DNA of 64,000 bases from the NCBI GenBank assembly GCA_011369445.1, contig DRQF01000023.1, forward strand, positions 1 to 64,000. Direction: 5' to 3'. The notes under the pieces are model-generated. The model was given only the letters and a program-made list of their open reading frames with translations. It was not told where the DNA came from and searched no databases. Both the position numbers and the translations under genes were made by a program. This DNA comes from Planctomycetota bacterium (GTDB taxonomy: Bacteria > Planctomycetota > GCA-002687715 > DRQF01). Positions 56,110 to 64,000 of the stretch are shown one piece after another; position 1 is the first letter of the stretch, and each line of letters opens with the position of its first letter.

Positions 56110-58164
56110 ATGTCACCCGCCCATCGACCGCGGTATGCTCTTTGGGGCACTGTGCCCTGTCTCGTACTGCTTCTCGCCGCCGCCTCGGGCGTGGACGAAG
56201 GCTTCTGGGCCTGGGAGGCTCTTCCACTGGAACGACTGGGCCGAGATCATGACTTCCACCCGGATCGCGCGTGGTTCGAGCGGCTTCAGGGTGCCACGCT
56301 GCAGTACGGACAAAGAGGCACGGCCTCCTTCGTCTCTCGTCGTGGTCTCGTGCTCACATCGTGGAGCCTCGCACGACGACGCATCGAAGCCTTGGTCGGC
56401 TCCGACCTGGACCCGCTGAGGCATGGTTACCTCGCCCTGCGACCGGACGACGAGCTTCGATTGCCGGGGCTTCGTCTGAGGCAACTCGACTCCGTGGCGC
56501 CAGCAGAGGGGCTTCGCCTTCCCAAGGGAAAAGAGAAGGGGAATGACGCCCTCCGCGCCGCCCTGGACGCGTTTCGCCTCAAAGAGGAGAAAGCGACGGG
56601 GCTGGAGTGCCGTCTTCGACGTCGGCGAGGGAAGTACTGGGTGTACCGCTACCGGGTCTTCGACGACGTGCGATTGGTTTTCACCCCGGAGCGAGCGGCG
56701 GCAAGGTTCGGGGGCGCCGAGGACGCGGGAACGTGGCCCCGCGGTGCTCTCGACGCCGTTCTTTTGCGGGTGTGGGAGGACGGGGAGCCCTTGGAGTCGG
56801 AGACGTTCCTCTCCCTGTCCGGACGCCCGGCCAAGACGGGAGATCTGTTGCTCGCGGCCGGATTCCCGATCTTTTCCGGGAGAGATGAGAGTGCACCCTT
56901 GTGCCGTTTCAATCGGGATCACTTCTACCCGGCCATTCTCGCCCACACCGACGCGGTTCTTCGGGGGCTCGATCGTTACCTTCGCGACGGAGAACTGACT
57001 GAGGACATCGAGGAGGAGCGGGACCGATGGCTCATGGTTCGGAAGGACTATGCGGCTCAATTGGAAGGACTTCGACGCCCCGACACGATGGCGGCGATCG
57101 AGGAGCGCGATCGGCGGCTCGTGAAGCTGGCCGGTGCGGACGCCCCGAAGGTGGCCGCTGATCTCGAACAACTGGACGAGATCCTCGGTCGTTACGCGGA
57201 GACATCTCGTCTGCGGATCGTCCTGCGACTGGAAGGACGTCTGGTGGAAGTGGCCGAGAATCTTCTTCGATACCTGGATGCCGCCAACACGACCTCGGGG
57301 GCGAAGGGCGAGACCGTTGGAAAGGAGCTTCGAGACGACCTCCGTAGCCAACTTTTGTCCATGCCGGTGACGGATGCCAAGAAGGAAGCCATGGTCAACG
57401 GTTCGCTCCTCCGCGTTGCTCTCAGCATGTTCGGACCCGACCAACCCATCTTGAAGGCGGCCCTGGACGGACGCAGTCCGGATGAATTGGAGGCCGAGTT
57501 GTCTCGAACGCGCTTGAATGATCGGGAGTTCGTAAGAGAGATTCTCGATCGGGGGCCCGCGGCCTGGGGATCCCGTCCCGATCCCTTGATCGAACTCGTC
57601 CGACGGATGAAGCCCGGGCTCGATGCTCTCGACGAGGAGCGCCGCACGTCCTTTTGGGAACCGTTCTCCCGCATCCGCAGGGAATTGCACCGGCGCATGG
57701 ACGACTCGTCGGTTCTCCCGTATCCGGTGCCCGACAACACGCTGCGGTTGGTCTACGGCCGCATGCGCGGCTACGAGGACGCGGGTCGGGTTCTCCCTCC
57801 TCGCTCGACCTTCCACGGCGTCTACGATCGCGCGGAGGGATTCGAATCGGCCCCGCCCTGGCGTCTCCCGTCCACCTGGCGGCGCGCCGCCAAGCGCCTG
57901 GAGGCGGGGATGGGCTTGGCGCTGGTTTGCGATCTGGATTTCATGACGGGCCTCGAGGGCGCGCCGCTCGTGGACAGAAAGGGGCGGTTGGTCGGGATGC
58001 TCATGGGTCGGAACCGTTGGAGCTTGTTCAACCTCTTTGGCTACGTCGACCGGCGCGCCCGAGGTGTGGCGCTCGATGGGAGGGGGCTGCTCGAGGCCCT
58101 TCGCAAGATCTACGAGGCGACGGCGTTGGCCGATGAAATCGAGGGACGGAGAAGCTTCAAGTGA
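56110..58164 (+). CDS. S46-family peptidase homolog, predicted catalytically inactive
   Basis: DEGFWAWEALPLERLG...FERLQGATLQYGQRGTASFVSRRGLVLTSWSLA...WPRGALDAVLLRVWEDGEPL...LDFMTGLEGAPLVDRKGRLVGMLMGRNRW...RGVALDGRGLLEALRKIY; S46 landmarks in order, with the TNHH-equivalent read as TSWS and NSGSP as LEGAP. Confidence 0.8.
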   Translation: MSPAHRPRYALWGTVPCLVLLLAAASGVDEGFWAWEALPLERLGRDHDFHPDRAWFERLQGATLQYGQRGTASFVSRRGLVLTSWSLARRRIEALVGSDLDPLRHGYLALRPDDELRLPGLRLRQLDSVAPAEGLRLPKGKEKGNDALRAALDAFRLKEEKATGLECRLRRRRGKYWVYRYRVFDDVRLVFTPERAAARFGGAEDAGTWPRGALDAVLLRVWEDGEPLESETFLSLSGRPAKTGDLLLAAGFPIFSGRDESAPLCRFNRDHFYPAILAHTDAVLRGLDRYLRDGELTEDIEEERDRWLMVRKDYAAQLEGLRRPDTMAAIEERDRRLVKLAGADAPKVAADLEQLDEILGRYAETSRLRIVLRLEGRLVEVAENLLRYLDAANTTSGAKGETVGKELRDDLRSQLLSMPVTDAKKEAMVNGSLLRVALSMFGPDQPILKAALDGRSPDELEAELSRTRLNDREFVREILDRGPAAWGSRPDPLIELVRRMKPGLDALDEERRTSFWEPFSRIRRELHRRMDDSSVLPYPVPDNTLRLVYGRMRGYEDAGRVLPPRSTFHGVYDRAEGFESAPPWRLPSTWRRAAKRLEAGMGLALVCDLDFMTGLEGAPLVDRKGRLVGMLMGRNRWSLFNLFGYVDRRARGVALDGRGLLEALRKIYEATALADEIEGRRSFK

Positions 58165-59234
58165 GCGACGCCGGAGACGGAGATGTCGACCGGGGAGGGG
58201 ACGTTCCGCGCCTGGCGGACTCCTTGCCCGGGATCGGCGGCCATCTCAAGGAGCTTGCAGAGGACTTCCAAGTCGTCGAAGTCCCCCTCTACCCGGCCAG
58301 CGGTGAGGGGGGGCATGTCTACCTCACCCTGCGCCGGTCGGGATGGACCACGCCCGACGTTCAGGCTGAACTCATGCGGATCTTCCGCCTCGAGAAGGAT
58401 GCGGTGGGTTTCGCCGGAATGAAGGATCGTCATGCACTCACCACTCAGACGTTTTCGCTGGCTCTCGGCGACGAGGTGACGGCCGAGGAGGTGCGGCTTC
58501 GCGTGGAGGGGGAGTCACCCTTCAGCGTCCTGGAGGTCAAGCGTCACGGCAACAAGCTGAAACTCGGGCACCTGCTGGGCAATCGATTTCTCCTTCGCGT
58601 GCGCGGGGCGGCGCCGGATGCCCTCGAACGGGTGCGCCCGATCCTGGATCTCGTGCGTCTGCACGGCGTGCCGAACGCCTTCGGACCCCAGCGTTTTGGG
58701 CTCGACGGAGCGAACGCGAGGAAGGGGAGGGCGCTGCTCGGCGGTCGCCGGGAGCGCAGAAAGTTCCTACGCCGCCTCTATCTTTCCGCATGGCAGGCCC
58801 GCGTCTTCAACGCCTGGTTGGCGCGAAGGATGCGCGCCGGCGAGTTTGACCGCCTCCTCGAGGGCGATGTGGCCAAGAAAACGGATACGGGCGGCTTGTT
58901 CACGGTGACCGACCCCACCGAGGACACGGCCCGACTCCATCGGGGCGAGATCGTCCCCACCGGCCCGCTTTTCGGGTTTCGCATGCGAGCGGCCTTGGGC
59001 GAGCCCGGGAGGGTCGAAGAAGAGATGCTTGCCGCCGAGGGGGTGGATAAGAACGCGCTGCGCCGGCTCCGGGTGGCCGGTGACCGCAGACGGGCGCGCA
59101 TCGACCCGAAGGATTTGGAGGTGACATGGGAGCCGGACGGACCCGTTTTTTCCTTCGAGTTGCCGAAGGGGGCCTACGCGACCGTGGTCATGCGAGAGTT
59201 TCTAGGAGATCCCGAGAGCACCGCGGTGCCATAA
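58161..59234 (+). CDS. truD: tRNA pseudouridine synthase TruD family
   Basis: GTG start overlaps the upstream stop (GTGA). LKELAEDFQVVEVPLY...VGFAGMKDRHALTTQTFSL (catalytic Asp motif), GVPNAFGPQRFG. Confidence 0.92.
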   Translation: MSDAGDGDVDRGGDVPRLADSLPGIGGHLKELAEDFQVVEVPLYPASGEGGHVYLTLRRSGWTTPDVQAELMRIFRLEKDAVGFAGMKDRHALTTQTFSLALGDEVTAEEVRLRVEGESPFSVLEVKRHGNKLKLGHLLGNRFLLRVRGAAPDALERVRPILDLVRLHGVPNAFGPQRFGLDGANARKGRALLGGRRERRKFLRRLYLSAWQARVFNAWLARRMRAGEFDRLLEGDVAKKTDTGGLFTVTDPTEDTARLHRGEIVPTGPLFGFRMRAALGEPGRVEEEMLAAEGVDKNALRRLRVAGDRRRARIDPKDLEVTWEPDGPVFSFELPKGAYATVVMREFLGDPESTAVP

Positions 59235-59237
59235 GGG

Positions 59238-59591
59238 TCAGTGAGCGGGGCCCTCTTCCAATTCGAGGGGCTTTCTGAGGTAAAGAATCTTGTAGGTGAG
59301 GGGAATGGCCACGGCCATGGCCACGAGCCCCGTCAACCCCGCCGCCAGAGACCCCCAGTGGTGGGCCAACGGTGCAAAGGCAGACCAGTAGATGCCCTCG
59401 GACACCCGCTGCACGACGACGAAGGCGCCGATTCCCACGCCGACCGCGAGAAGGTCCAAGAGCCAGGAAATCTTCCGATTTCCGCAAGACGTGCATCCGA
59501 AAATCACCGACAGAATGAAGGGGATCAGGGCGAATCCGAAGATTCGGGCCAGGATCACGGTCTGAGTGACGGCTTCGGCGTTGTCGGGCAT
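59238..59591 (-). CDS. Small membrane protein of unknown function
   Basis: MPDNAEAVTQTVILARIFGFALIPFILSVIFGCTSCGNRKISWLLDLLAVGVGIGAFVVVQ..., several TM segments. ATG 59591. Confidence 0.6.
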   Translation of the reverse strand: MPDNAEAVTQTVILARIFGFALIPFILSVIFGCTSCGNRKISWLLDLLAVGVGIGAFVVVQRVSEGIYWSAFAPLAHHWGSLAAGLTGLVAMAVAIPLTYKILYLRKPLELEEGPAH

Positions 59592-59660
59592 GTCGATCTC
59601 CTCCAGAAGCGCGATTCTATCGCGGCAAGCGGGCGGGGCAATAGGGGGGGGAGAGCGAAG

Positions 59661-59679
59661 GGGGGGGCGCTCCCCCCCC
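59661..59679 (-). other. Perfect poly-G/poly-C hairpin between the POT transporter and the small membrane protein gene
   Basis: GGGGGGG-CGCT-CCCCCCCC, preceded by another G-run (ataGGGGGGGGagagcgaa). Confidence 0.5.
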
Positions 59680-59686
59680 GATCGGA

Positions 59687-61648
59687 TCAATCTTCGTCGT
59701 TGTGCATCCAGCGCTTCAGCATGGGGACCAAACCGAAGCAAATGACGGAGGCGGCGATCCCCGCGATGGCAATCTTGCCGTAGACCCCGCCGTAGACACT
59801 CACGGTCTCCTGGGGCGGAGGGATGGTCCCTTCGGCGCCGCCTTCGCCGACCCCCGTGAACTGGGCGATGACCGCCGCCAGGAAGTTGGAAAGGGCCGTG
59901 GCCAGGAACCAGGAGCCCATCACCGTACTCACGAGCCGCTGTGGCGAGAGTTTCGTGACCATGGAGAGTCCCACCGGGGAAAGGCAGAGTTCACCCGTCG
60001 TGTGCAAGAGGTATCCGAGGAGCAGCCAAGAGATGGAGACCATGCCCCTGGCATCCGCATTCTGGGCGCCGAACCACAGGGCTCCGAATCCCAGCCCGAG
60101 CTGCAACAGGCCGAGGGAGAACTTGAAGGGCGTGCTGGGTTCCCATCCCCGGGCCGCAAGAAAACCCCACAGCCATGTGAAGACCAATCCGAAAATGAGG
60201 ATGAAGATGGGGTTGGCGGATTGGAAGACTGAGGCCTTGATCTCGTTGCCTCCGATGCCCATTCCCACGTTGTCGTCTTGGACTTTCCACTTCGTCGTCT
60301 TCGGTCCGTCACCCTTCTGGGCGGCTTCCCGGAACTCGGTGAGTTCGGTCATGTTGAAGAAGTGATCGCCCTGCTTTTGTCCCAACTGCTCCTGATTGGG
60401 TTCGATCTCGATCACGGAGCCCACTTCACCCGGTTCCACTTGACGCTCTTCGAAGACTCGGTCGACGTTTCGGTCGGTGAAGTTGTTGATGGAACTGCCG
60501 GCTTGCTCGAAGAAAGCCCAGAAGAGGAAGGAGAAGAAGGTCAGGATCAAGACGACGTACATCCGCTCCTTGGCCACCTTGTCGAGGCGGAAGGTCTCTT
60601 TCAGCAAGAAGGTGAGGGAGCCGATGCCCGCGATGGCCAGAAGCAGGCCGGCCGGCGTACTCATCTGCCCCAGGACGACCGAGGCGATCTCCCCGAATCC
60701 GCCGCTGTCGCTCAGTTTCTCGAGTATTCTCTCCGGGATGATCGTGAATTGGCGATTCGCGCTGACCAGCAGGGCGAAGAGCGGGACGGCAATCAGGGAA
60801 CCCAGGTAGATGAGGTTGCCCTTCGAGATGCCGGCGAGGGCGGGCTTGTTCAACTCTTCAGGATCCGGTGGGTGTCCCACGTCCTCGGGAATGCCCCCCC
60901 GACTGAGGGCCACGGTCGAGATGAGCCCGGCCGCCACCAGGGCGACGGCAAGGAGGCCGTAGATAGAGAGCAGAAGGGCCCCGGAGTTGCGCTGTAGATA
61001 GATCATCGCGCCGGACGTTCCAAGCGCGCCCGCGAGGACGAGGAACTGCGCGATCCGTGTCGGTGCCCAGAACACGGCGAGACCGATCAACATGCCGAGC
61101 GTGGCTAGGTTGAAGCCGTAGTGCCAACCGTAGGTTTCTCCGACGTACCCGCAGAGCAGGGGGGCGAGGGCGGCGCCCAGATTGATCCCCATGTAGAAGA
61201 TCGTGAAACCGCCGTCGCGACGTTCGTCACCGTGCTTGTACAGGCCCCCGACTATCGTCGAGATGTTGGGCTTGAAGAAACCGTTGCCAGCGATGAGAAG
61301 CCCCAACGCCATGAAGAAGGCCAACGAGTTCTCAACTGACATGAGGAGGTGCCCGGCCGCCATCAAGGCGCCGCCCAGGATCACCGCCCTCCTTTGACCG
61401 AGGAGTCGGTCGGCAATCATGCCGCCGAAGAAGGGCGTCATGTAAACCAGCGCCGTGTACGCCCCGTAAACGGCGTACGCGTCCTTGTCCGGGTATCGAA
61501 GGAACGTGGCCTTGATCATGTAGAACGTGAGCAAGGCGCGCATGCCGTAGTAGGAGAAGCGCTCCCACATCTCGGCGAAAAACAGGTTGTAAAGTCCTGC
61601 CGGATGGCCGAACAGGGTGGCCTCGGCTTTGGAGGTGTCTGGGGTCAT
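59687..61648 (-). CDS. POT/PTR2-family proton-dependent oligopeptide transporter
   Basis: LFFAEMWERFSYYGMRALLTFYMI...GGMIADRLLGQRRAVILGG...GNGFFKPNISTIVGGLY...FTIFYMGINLGAALAPLLCGYVGE. Confidence 0.94.
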   Translation of the reverse strand: MTPDTSKAEATLFGHPAGLYNLFFAEMWERFSYYGMRALLTFYMIKATFLRYPDKDAYAVYGAYTALVYMTPFFGGMIADRLLGQRRAVILGGALMAAGHLLMSVENSLAFFMALGLLIAGNGFFKPNISTIVGGLYKHGDERRDGGFTIFYMGINLGAALAPLLCGYVGETYGWHYGFNLATLGMLIGLAVFWAPTRIAQFLVLAGALGTSGAMIYLQRNSGALLLSIYGLLAVALVAAGLISTVALSRGGIPEDVGHPPDPEELNKPALAGISKGNLIYLGSLIAVPLFALLVSANRQFTIIPERILEKLSDSGGFGEIASVVLGQMSTPAGLLLAIAGIGSLTFLLKETFRLDKVAKERMYVVLILTFFSFLFWAFFEQAGSSINNFTDRNVDRVFEERQVEPGEVGSVIEIEPNQEQLGQKQGDHFFNMTELTEFREAAQKGDGPKTTKWKVQDDNVGMGIGGNEIKASVFQSANPIFILIFGLVFTWLWGFLAARGWEPSTPFKFSLGLLQLGLGFGALWFGAQNADARGMVSISWLLLGYLLHTTGELCLSPVGLSMVTKLSPQRLVSTVMGSWFLATALSNFLAAVIAQFTGVGEGGAEGTIPPPQETVSVYGGVYGKIAIAGIAASVICFGLVPMLKRWMHNDED

Positions 61649-61854
61649 CCCCTTCTCCCGCTGGTTTGTTCCGCTCGCGGTTCACCCCCGGGGGACCATG
61701 GTCTGGTCCCGACAATCCGAGGATGAGCCAGCATTCACACATCTGAAGGCGCCTGTTTTTAACGGAGATGGGGGTCGACGTCCACCGAATCCTCGGGGAT
61801 GTCGATAGGGATGAGCGGAGGAACACCTGGATTCCAACCCCTGAACGGCTCAAG

Positions 61855-62655
61855 ATGGGCCGATCCTGGGTCATGGGAGAAGCCTGCATGCGATTTGGTG
61901 GTTTGCGTCGGTACAGCCTGAAGTGGTGGATTGCGCTTCCTTTTTCGCTGGGGCACATCTACCGGCGATTGAGCCCGAAGGACCCCACCATCCAGGGAAT
62001 GACCTTCTGGTGGCACGGAGAACTCCCTCGTCGTCCGGCCGTCGAGGTGTTCGACGCGGCGGCGGGCTCGGATCTTCGTTTGCTCAACCCGGGGCGCCGG
62101 GACCCGAGCACCTCCACGACGCTCTTCGAGGTGGCCTGCATCCTGTTGGGCCTCAGGCAGGTGGAGGCCGCAAGAGTCCTCGAGATCGGCACTTTCGACG
62201 GGAACACGACGCTCAACCTGGCCGCCAACGTGCCCGAAGACGGATTCGTCGTGACCGTGGATCTGCCGCTGGAGGGGGATTCGGACCTCGCTCTTCAAGC
62301 GGAGGGGCGGGAGCGGAACGTCACGGATCGGACAAGAGTGGGCGAGCAATTCCAGGGGCGACCGGAGGCCTCACGCATTCGTCAGGTCTTTGGTGACTCG
62401 GCGACCCTCGACTGGGGCGAATTCGGTGGGCCCTTCGACGTCATCTTCATCGACGGGTGTCACTCCTACGACTACGTGGTGAGCGACACCGAGCGCGCTC
62501 TGGGCGTTCTTCGACCGGGCGGGCTTTTGCTCTGGCATGACTACGCGGAGATGGAGTCCGTGTCGCGGGCCGTCGATTCCTTCCGTGGGAAACTGGATGG
62601 ACTCTGCGCTCTCGAGGGCACGCGCTTGGCCGCGGGATTCAAGAAGGGCGCTTGA
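61855..62655 (+). CDS. Class I SAM-dependent methyltransferase (Methyltransf_24-like)
   Basis: EAARVLEIGTFDGNTTLNLAANVPEDGFVVTVDLP...FDVIFIDGCHSYDYVVSDTERALGVLRPGGLLLWHDY; start ambiguous (61768-61888). Confidence 0.85.
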   Translation: MGRSWVMGEACMRFGGLRRYSLKWWIALPFSLGHIYRRLSPKDPTIQGMTFWWHGELPRRPAVEVFDAAAGSDLRLLNPGRRDPSTSTTLFEVACILLGLRQVEAARVLEIGTFDGNTTLNLAANVPEDGFVVTVDLPLEGDSDLALQAEGRERNVTDRTRVGEQFQGRPEASRIRQVFGDSATLDWGEFGGPFDVIFIDGCHSYDYVVSDTERALGVLRPGGLLLWHDYAEMESVSRAVDSFRGKLDGLCALEGTRLAAGFKKGA

Positions 62656-64000
62656 TGGCGCGACCGAGCGGGCGAGTTCTCGTTCTGGATGGCGACACCC
62701 CCGCGGCGCTGGCGTGCCTACGGTCCTTGGCCCGAGCGGGCCTGGTCGTCGACGTGGCCGCCCCTGTTGCCCGGCCTCTCGCGGGCTCCTCCCGATACCG
62801 CGACGGCGTACATCGCTATCCTGACCCGAAGGCCGATCCGGAGAGTTTCCTCGAAGCTGTGAGTCGGATCGCTGGCCAGCGAGACATCCGCTATCTCCAA
62901 CCGGTCACCGACGACACGATGGAGCCCTTGGTGGAAGGTCGAAAGCGGCTTCCCGACGGAGTGATCCTGGCTGCGCCGTCGCCCGAATCCTACGCCCTGC
63001 TTTCCGATAAAGGCCGCACCGCGGCGCTGGCCGAACGGCTGGAAATCCCAGTGCCGCAAGGACGGGTCGCGAAGGACCTGGAGGAACTCCGGGCGGCCTC
63101 GGAGACCCTGGGGTTCCCCCTCGTCCTCAAGCCTTTCCGCTCCGTGGCGGCCCTCGAGGGAGATCTCAGGACGAGTCTCTTCGTCCGGTACGCCGTTCGT
63201 CCCGAGGATCTCGAGTCCACGGCCGAACCCCTTCTGCGCTACGGTCCCGTCGTCGCCCAGGAATACGTGCAGGGGGCGGGCGTCGGTGTGGAGGTCCTCG
63301 TCGACCGAGGCGAGACCGTCTACGTCTTTCAGCACAAGCGGTTGCACGAGTGGCCGCTGACCGGCGGCGGAAGCTCCCTGAGGGAGAGCGTTCCCGTCGA
63401 CCCGATGCTCGCGGACGAAGCGGCGCGGCTCCTCAAGGCGGCCGATTTCCACGGCGTTGCCATGGTGGAATTCAAGGTGGACGGCAAGAAGGGGACCCAT
63501 CATCTGATCGAGGTGAACCCTCGCTTCTGGGGTTCGCTGCCCCTGGGGCTTGCAGCGGGCGCCGACTTTCCGCGGATGCTCCACGACCTGCTGGTCATGG
63601 GGCAACGGCCCACCGACGAGGCCGCGCGCACCGGCGTCCAGTCGCGGGCGCTGACGCGGGACGTCTGGTGGCTCATGGAGGTCTTGCGTCGTTCCGACCC
63701 CAACCCACTCATCCGATGGCCCGGTCGATTCGGAGCCGTATGCGGCTGGTTCTCCCTCCTGCTTCCCAAAAGGGTCCTCGACGTGCAGAGCTTTCGCGAT
63801 CCGCGACCCGGATTCGTTGAACTCGCCCGACTCGTTCGCGACGTGACATCGCGGATGGCCGATCGGAGGGTGCGGCGGCGCATTCGACGTCGGGCGGAGC
63901 GCATGAGGGACCGCAGAGACGCCAGCGATCGCCTCCTGAAGGCAGCTCGACATCTGCTTTTTGTTTGTCATGGGAACATCAATCGGAGTCCTCTGGCTGC
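62655..64000 (+). CDS. ATP-grasp protein fused to an N-terminal low-molecular-weight protein tyrosine phosphatase motif (runs off window)
   Basis: Own translation from ATG 62655 (TGATG overlap): MARPSGRVLVLDGDTPAALACLRSLARAG...FPLVLKPFRSV...VVAQEYVQGAGVGVEVLVDRGE...GVAMVEFKVDGKKGTHHLIEVNPRFWGSLPLGLAAG...LLKAARHLLFVCHGNINRSPLA. Open frame to window end; not in the ORF track. Confidence 0.85.
   Translation, partial: MARPSGRVLVLDGDTPAALACLRSLARAGLVVDVAAPVARPLAGSSRYRDGVHRYPDPKADPESFLEAVSRIAGQRDIRYLQPVTDDTMEPLVEGRKRLPDGVILAAPSPESYALLSDKGRTAALAERLEIPVPQGRVAKDLEELRAASETLGFPLVLKPFRSVAALEGDLRTSLFVRYAVRPEDLESTAEPLLRYGPVVAQEYVQGAGVGVEVLVDRGETVYVFQHKRLHEWPLTGGGSSLRESVPVDPMLADEAARLLKAADFHGVAMVEFKVDGKKGTHHLIEVNPRFWGSLPLGLAAGADFPRMLHDLLVMGQRPTDEAARTGVQSRALTRDVWWLMEVLRRSDPNPLIRWPGRFGAVCGWFSLLLPKRVLDVQSFRDPRPGFVELARLVRDVTSRMADRRVRRRIRRRAERMRDRRDASDRLLKAARHLLFVCHGNINRSPLA

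Noticed and set aside
56113-57816. 567-aa minus-strand ORF
   Set aside because: Antisense to the S46 homolog; low-complexity composition.
1-64000. CRISPR arrays, insertion sequences, prophage, tRNA/rRNA genes
   Set aside because: No regularly spaced repeats, transposase/integrase motifs, tRNA cloverleaf or rRNA signature seen by eye; a tRNAscan/Infernal run would be decisive.

Overview
High-GC, gene-dense bacterial chromosomal window. An Lpt LPS-export system, a Kdo-hydroxylase-like gene, secreted proteins with an L-x-A|Q signal-peptide end and large nidogen-like secreted proteins suggest a Gram-negative, perhaps Planctomycetota-like, genome; taxonomy is inference only. No CRISPR array, transposase, integrase, rRNA or tRNA gene was recognised. 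Two edge genes are absent from the ORF track because they run off the window: a ComEC/Rec2-like gene (1..1198, minus) and an ATP-grasp protein reading into a low-molecular-weight tyrosine phosphatase motif (62655..64000, plus). The main accessory region is about 21.9-33.9 kb. It starts with a translationally coupled four-gene operon: divergent DAG kinase, a TAM41/Mmp37-like phosphatidate cytidylyltransferase, a MobA-like nucleotidyltransferase and an ELM1-family protein. It continues with a methyltransferase fused to a P-loop domain, another methyltransferase, an MsbA-like ABC exporter, two tandem paralogous glycosyltransferase-like proteins, a sulfotransferase and a second ELM1 paralog. I propose this as a candidate undescribed glyco/phospholipid assembly locus. 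Other notable items are an S46 dipeptidyl-peptidase homolog that appears to have lost catalytic His and Ser, an RluA-methyltransferase fusion, an aspartokinase without a regulatory domain in an asd-ask-aminotransferase operon, and a pair of large secreted paralogs. All family calls come from reading motifs by eye; no database search was run.
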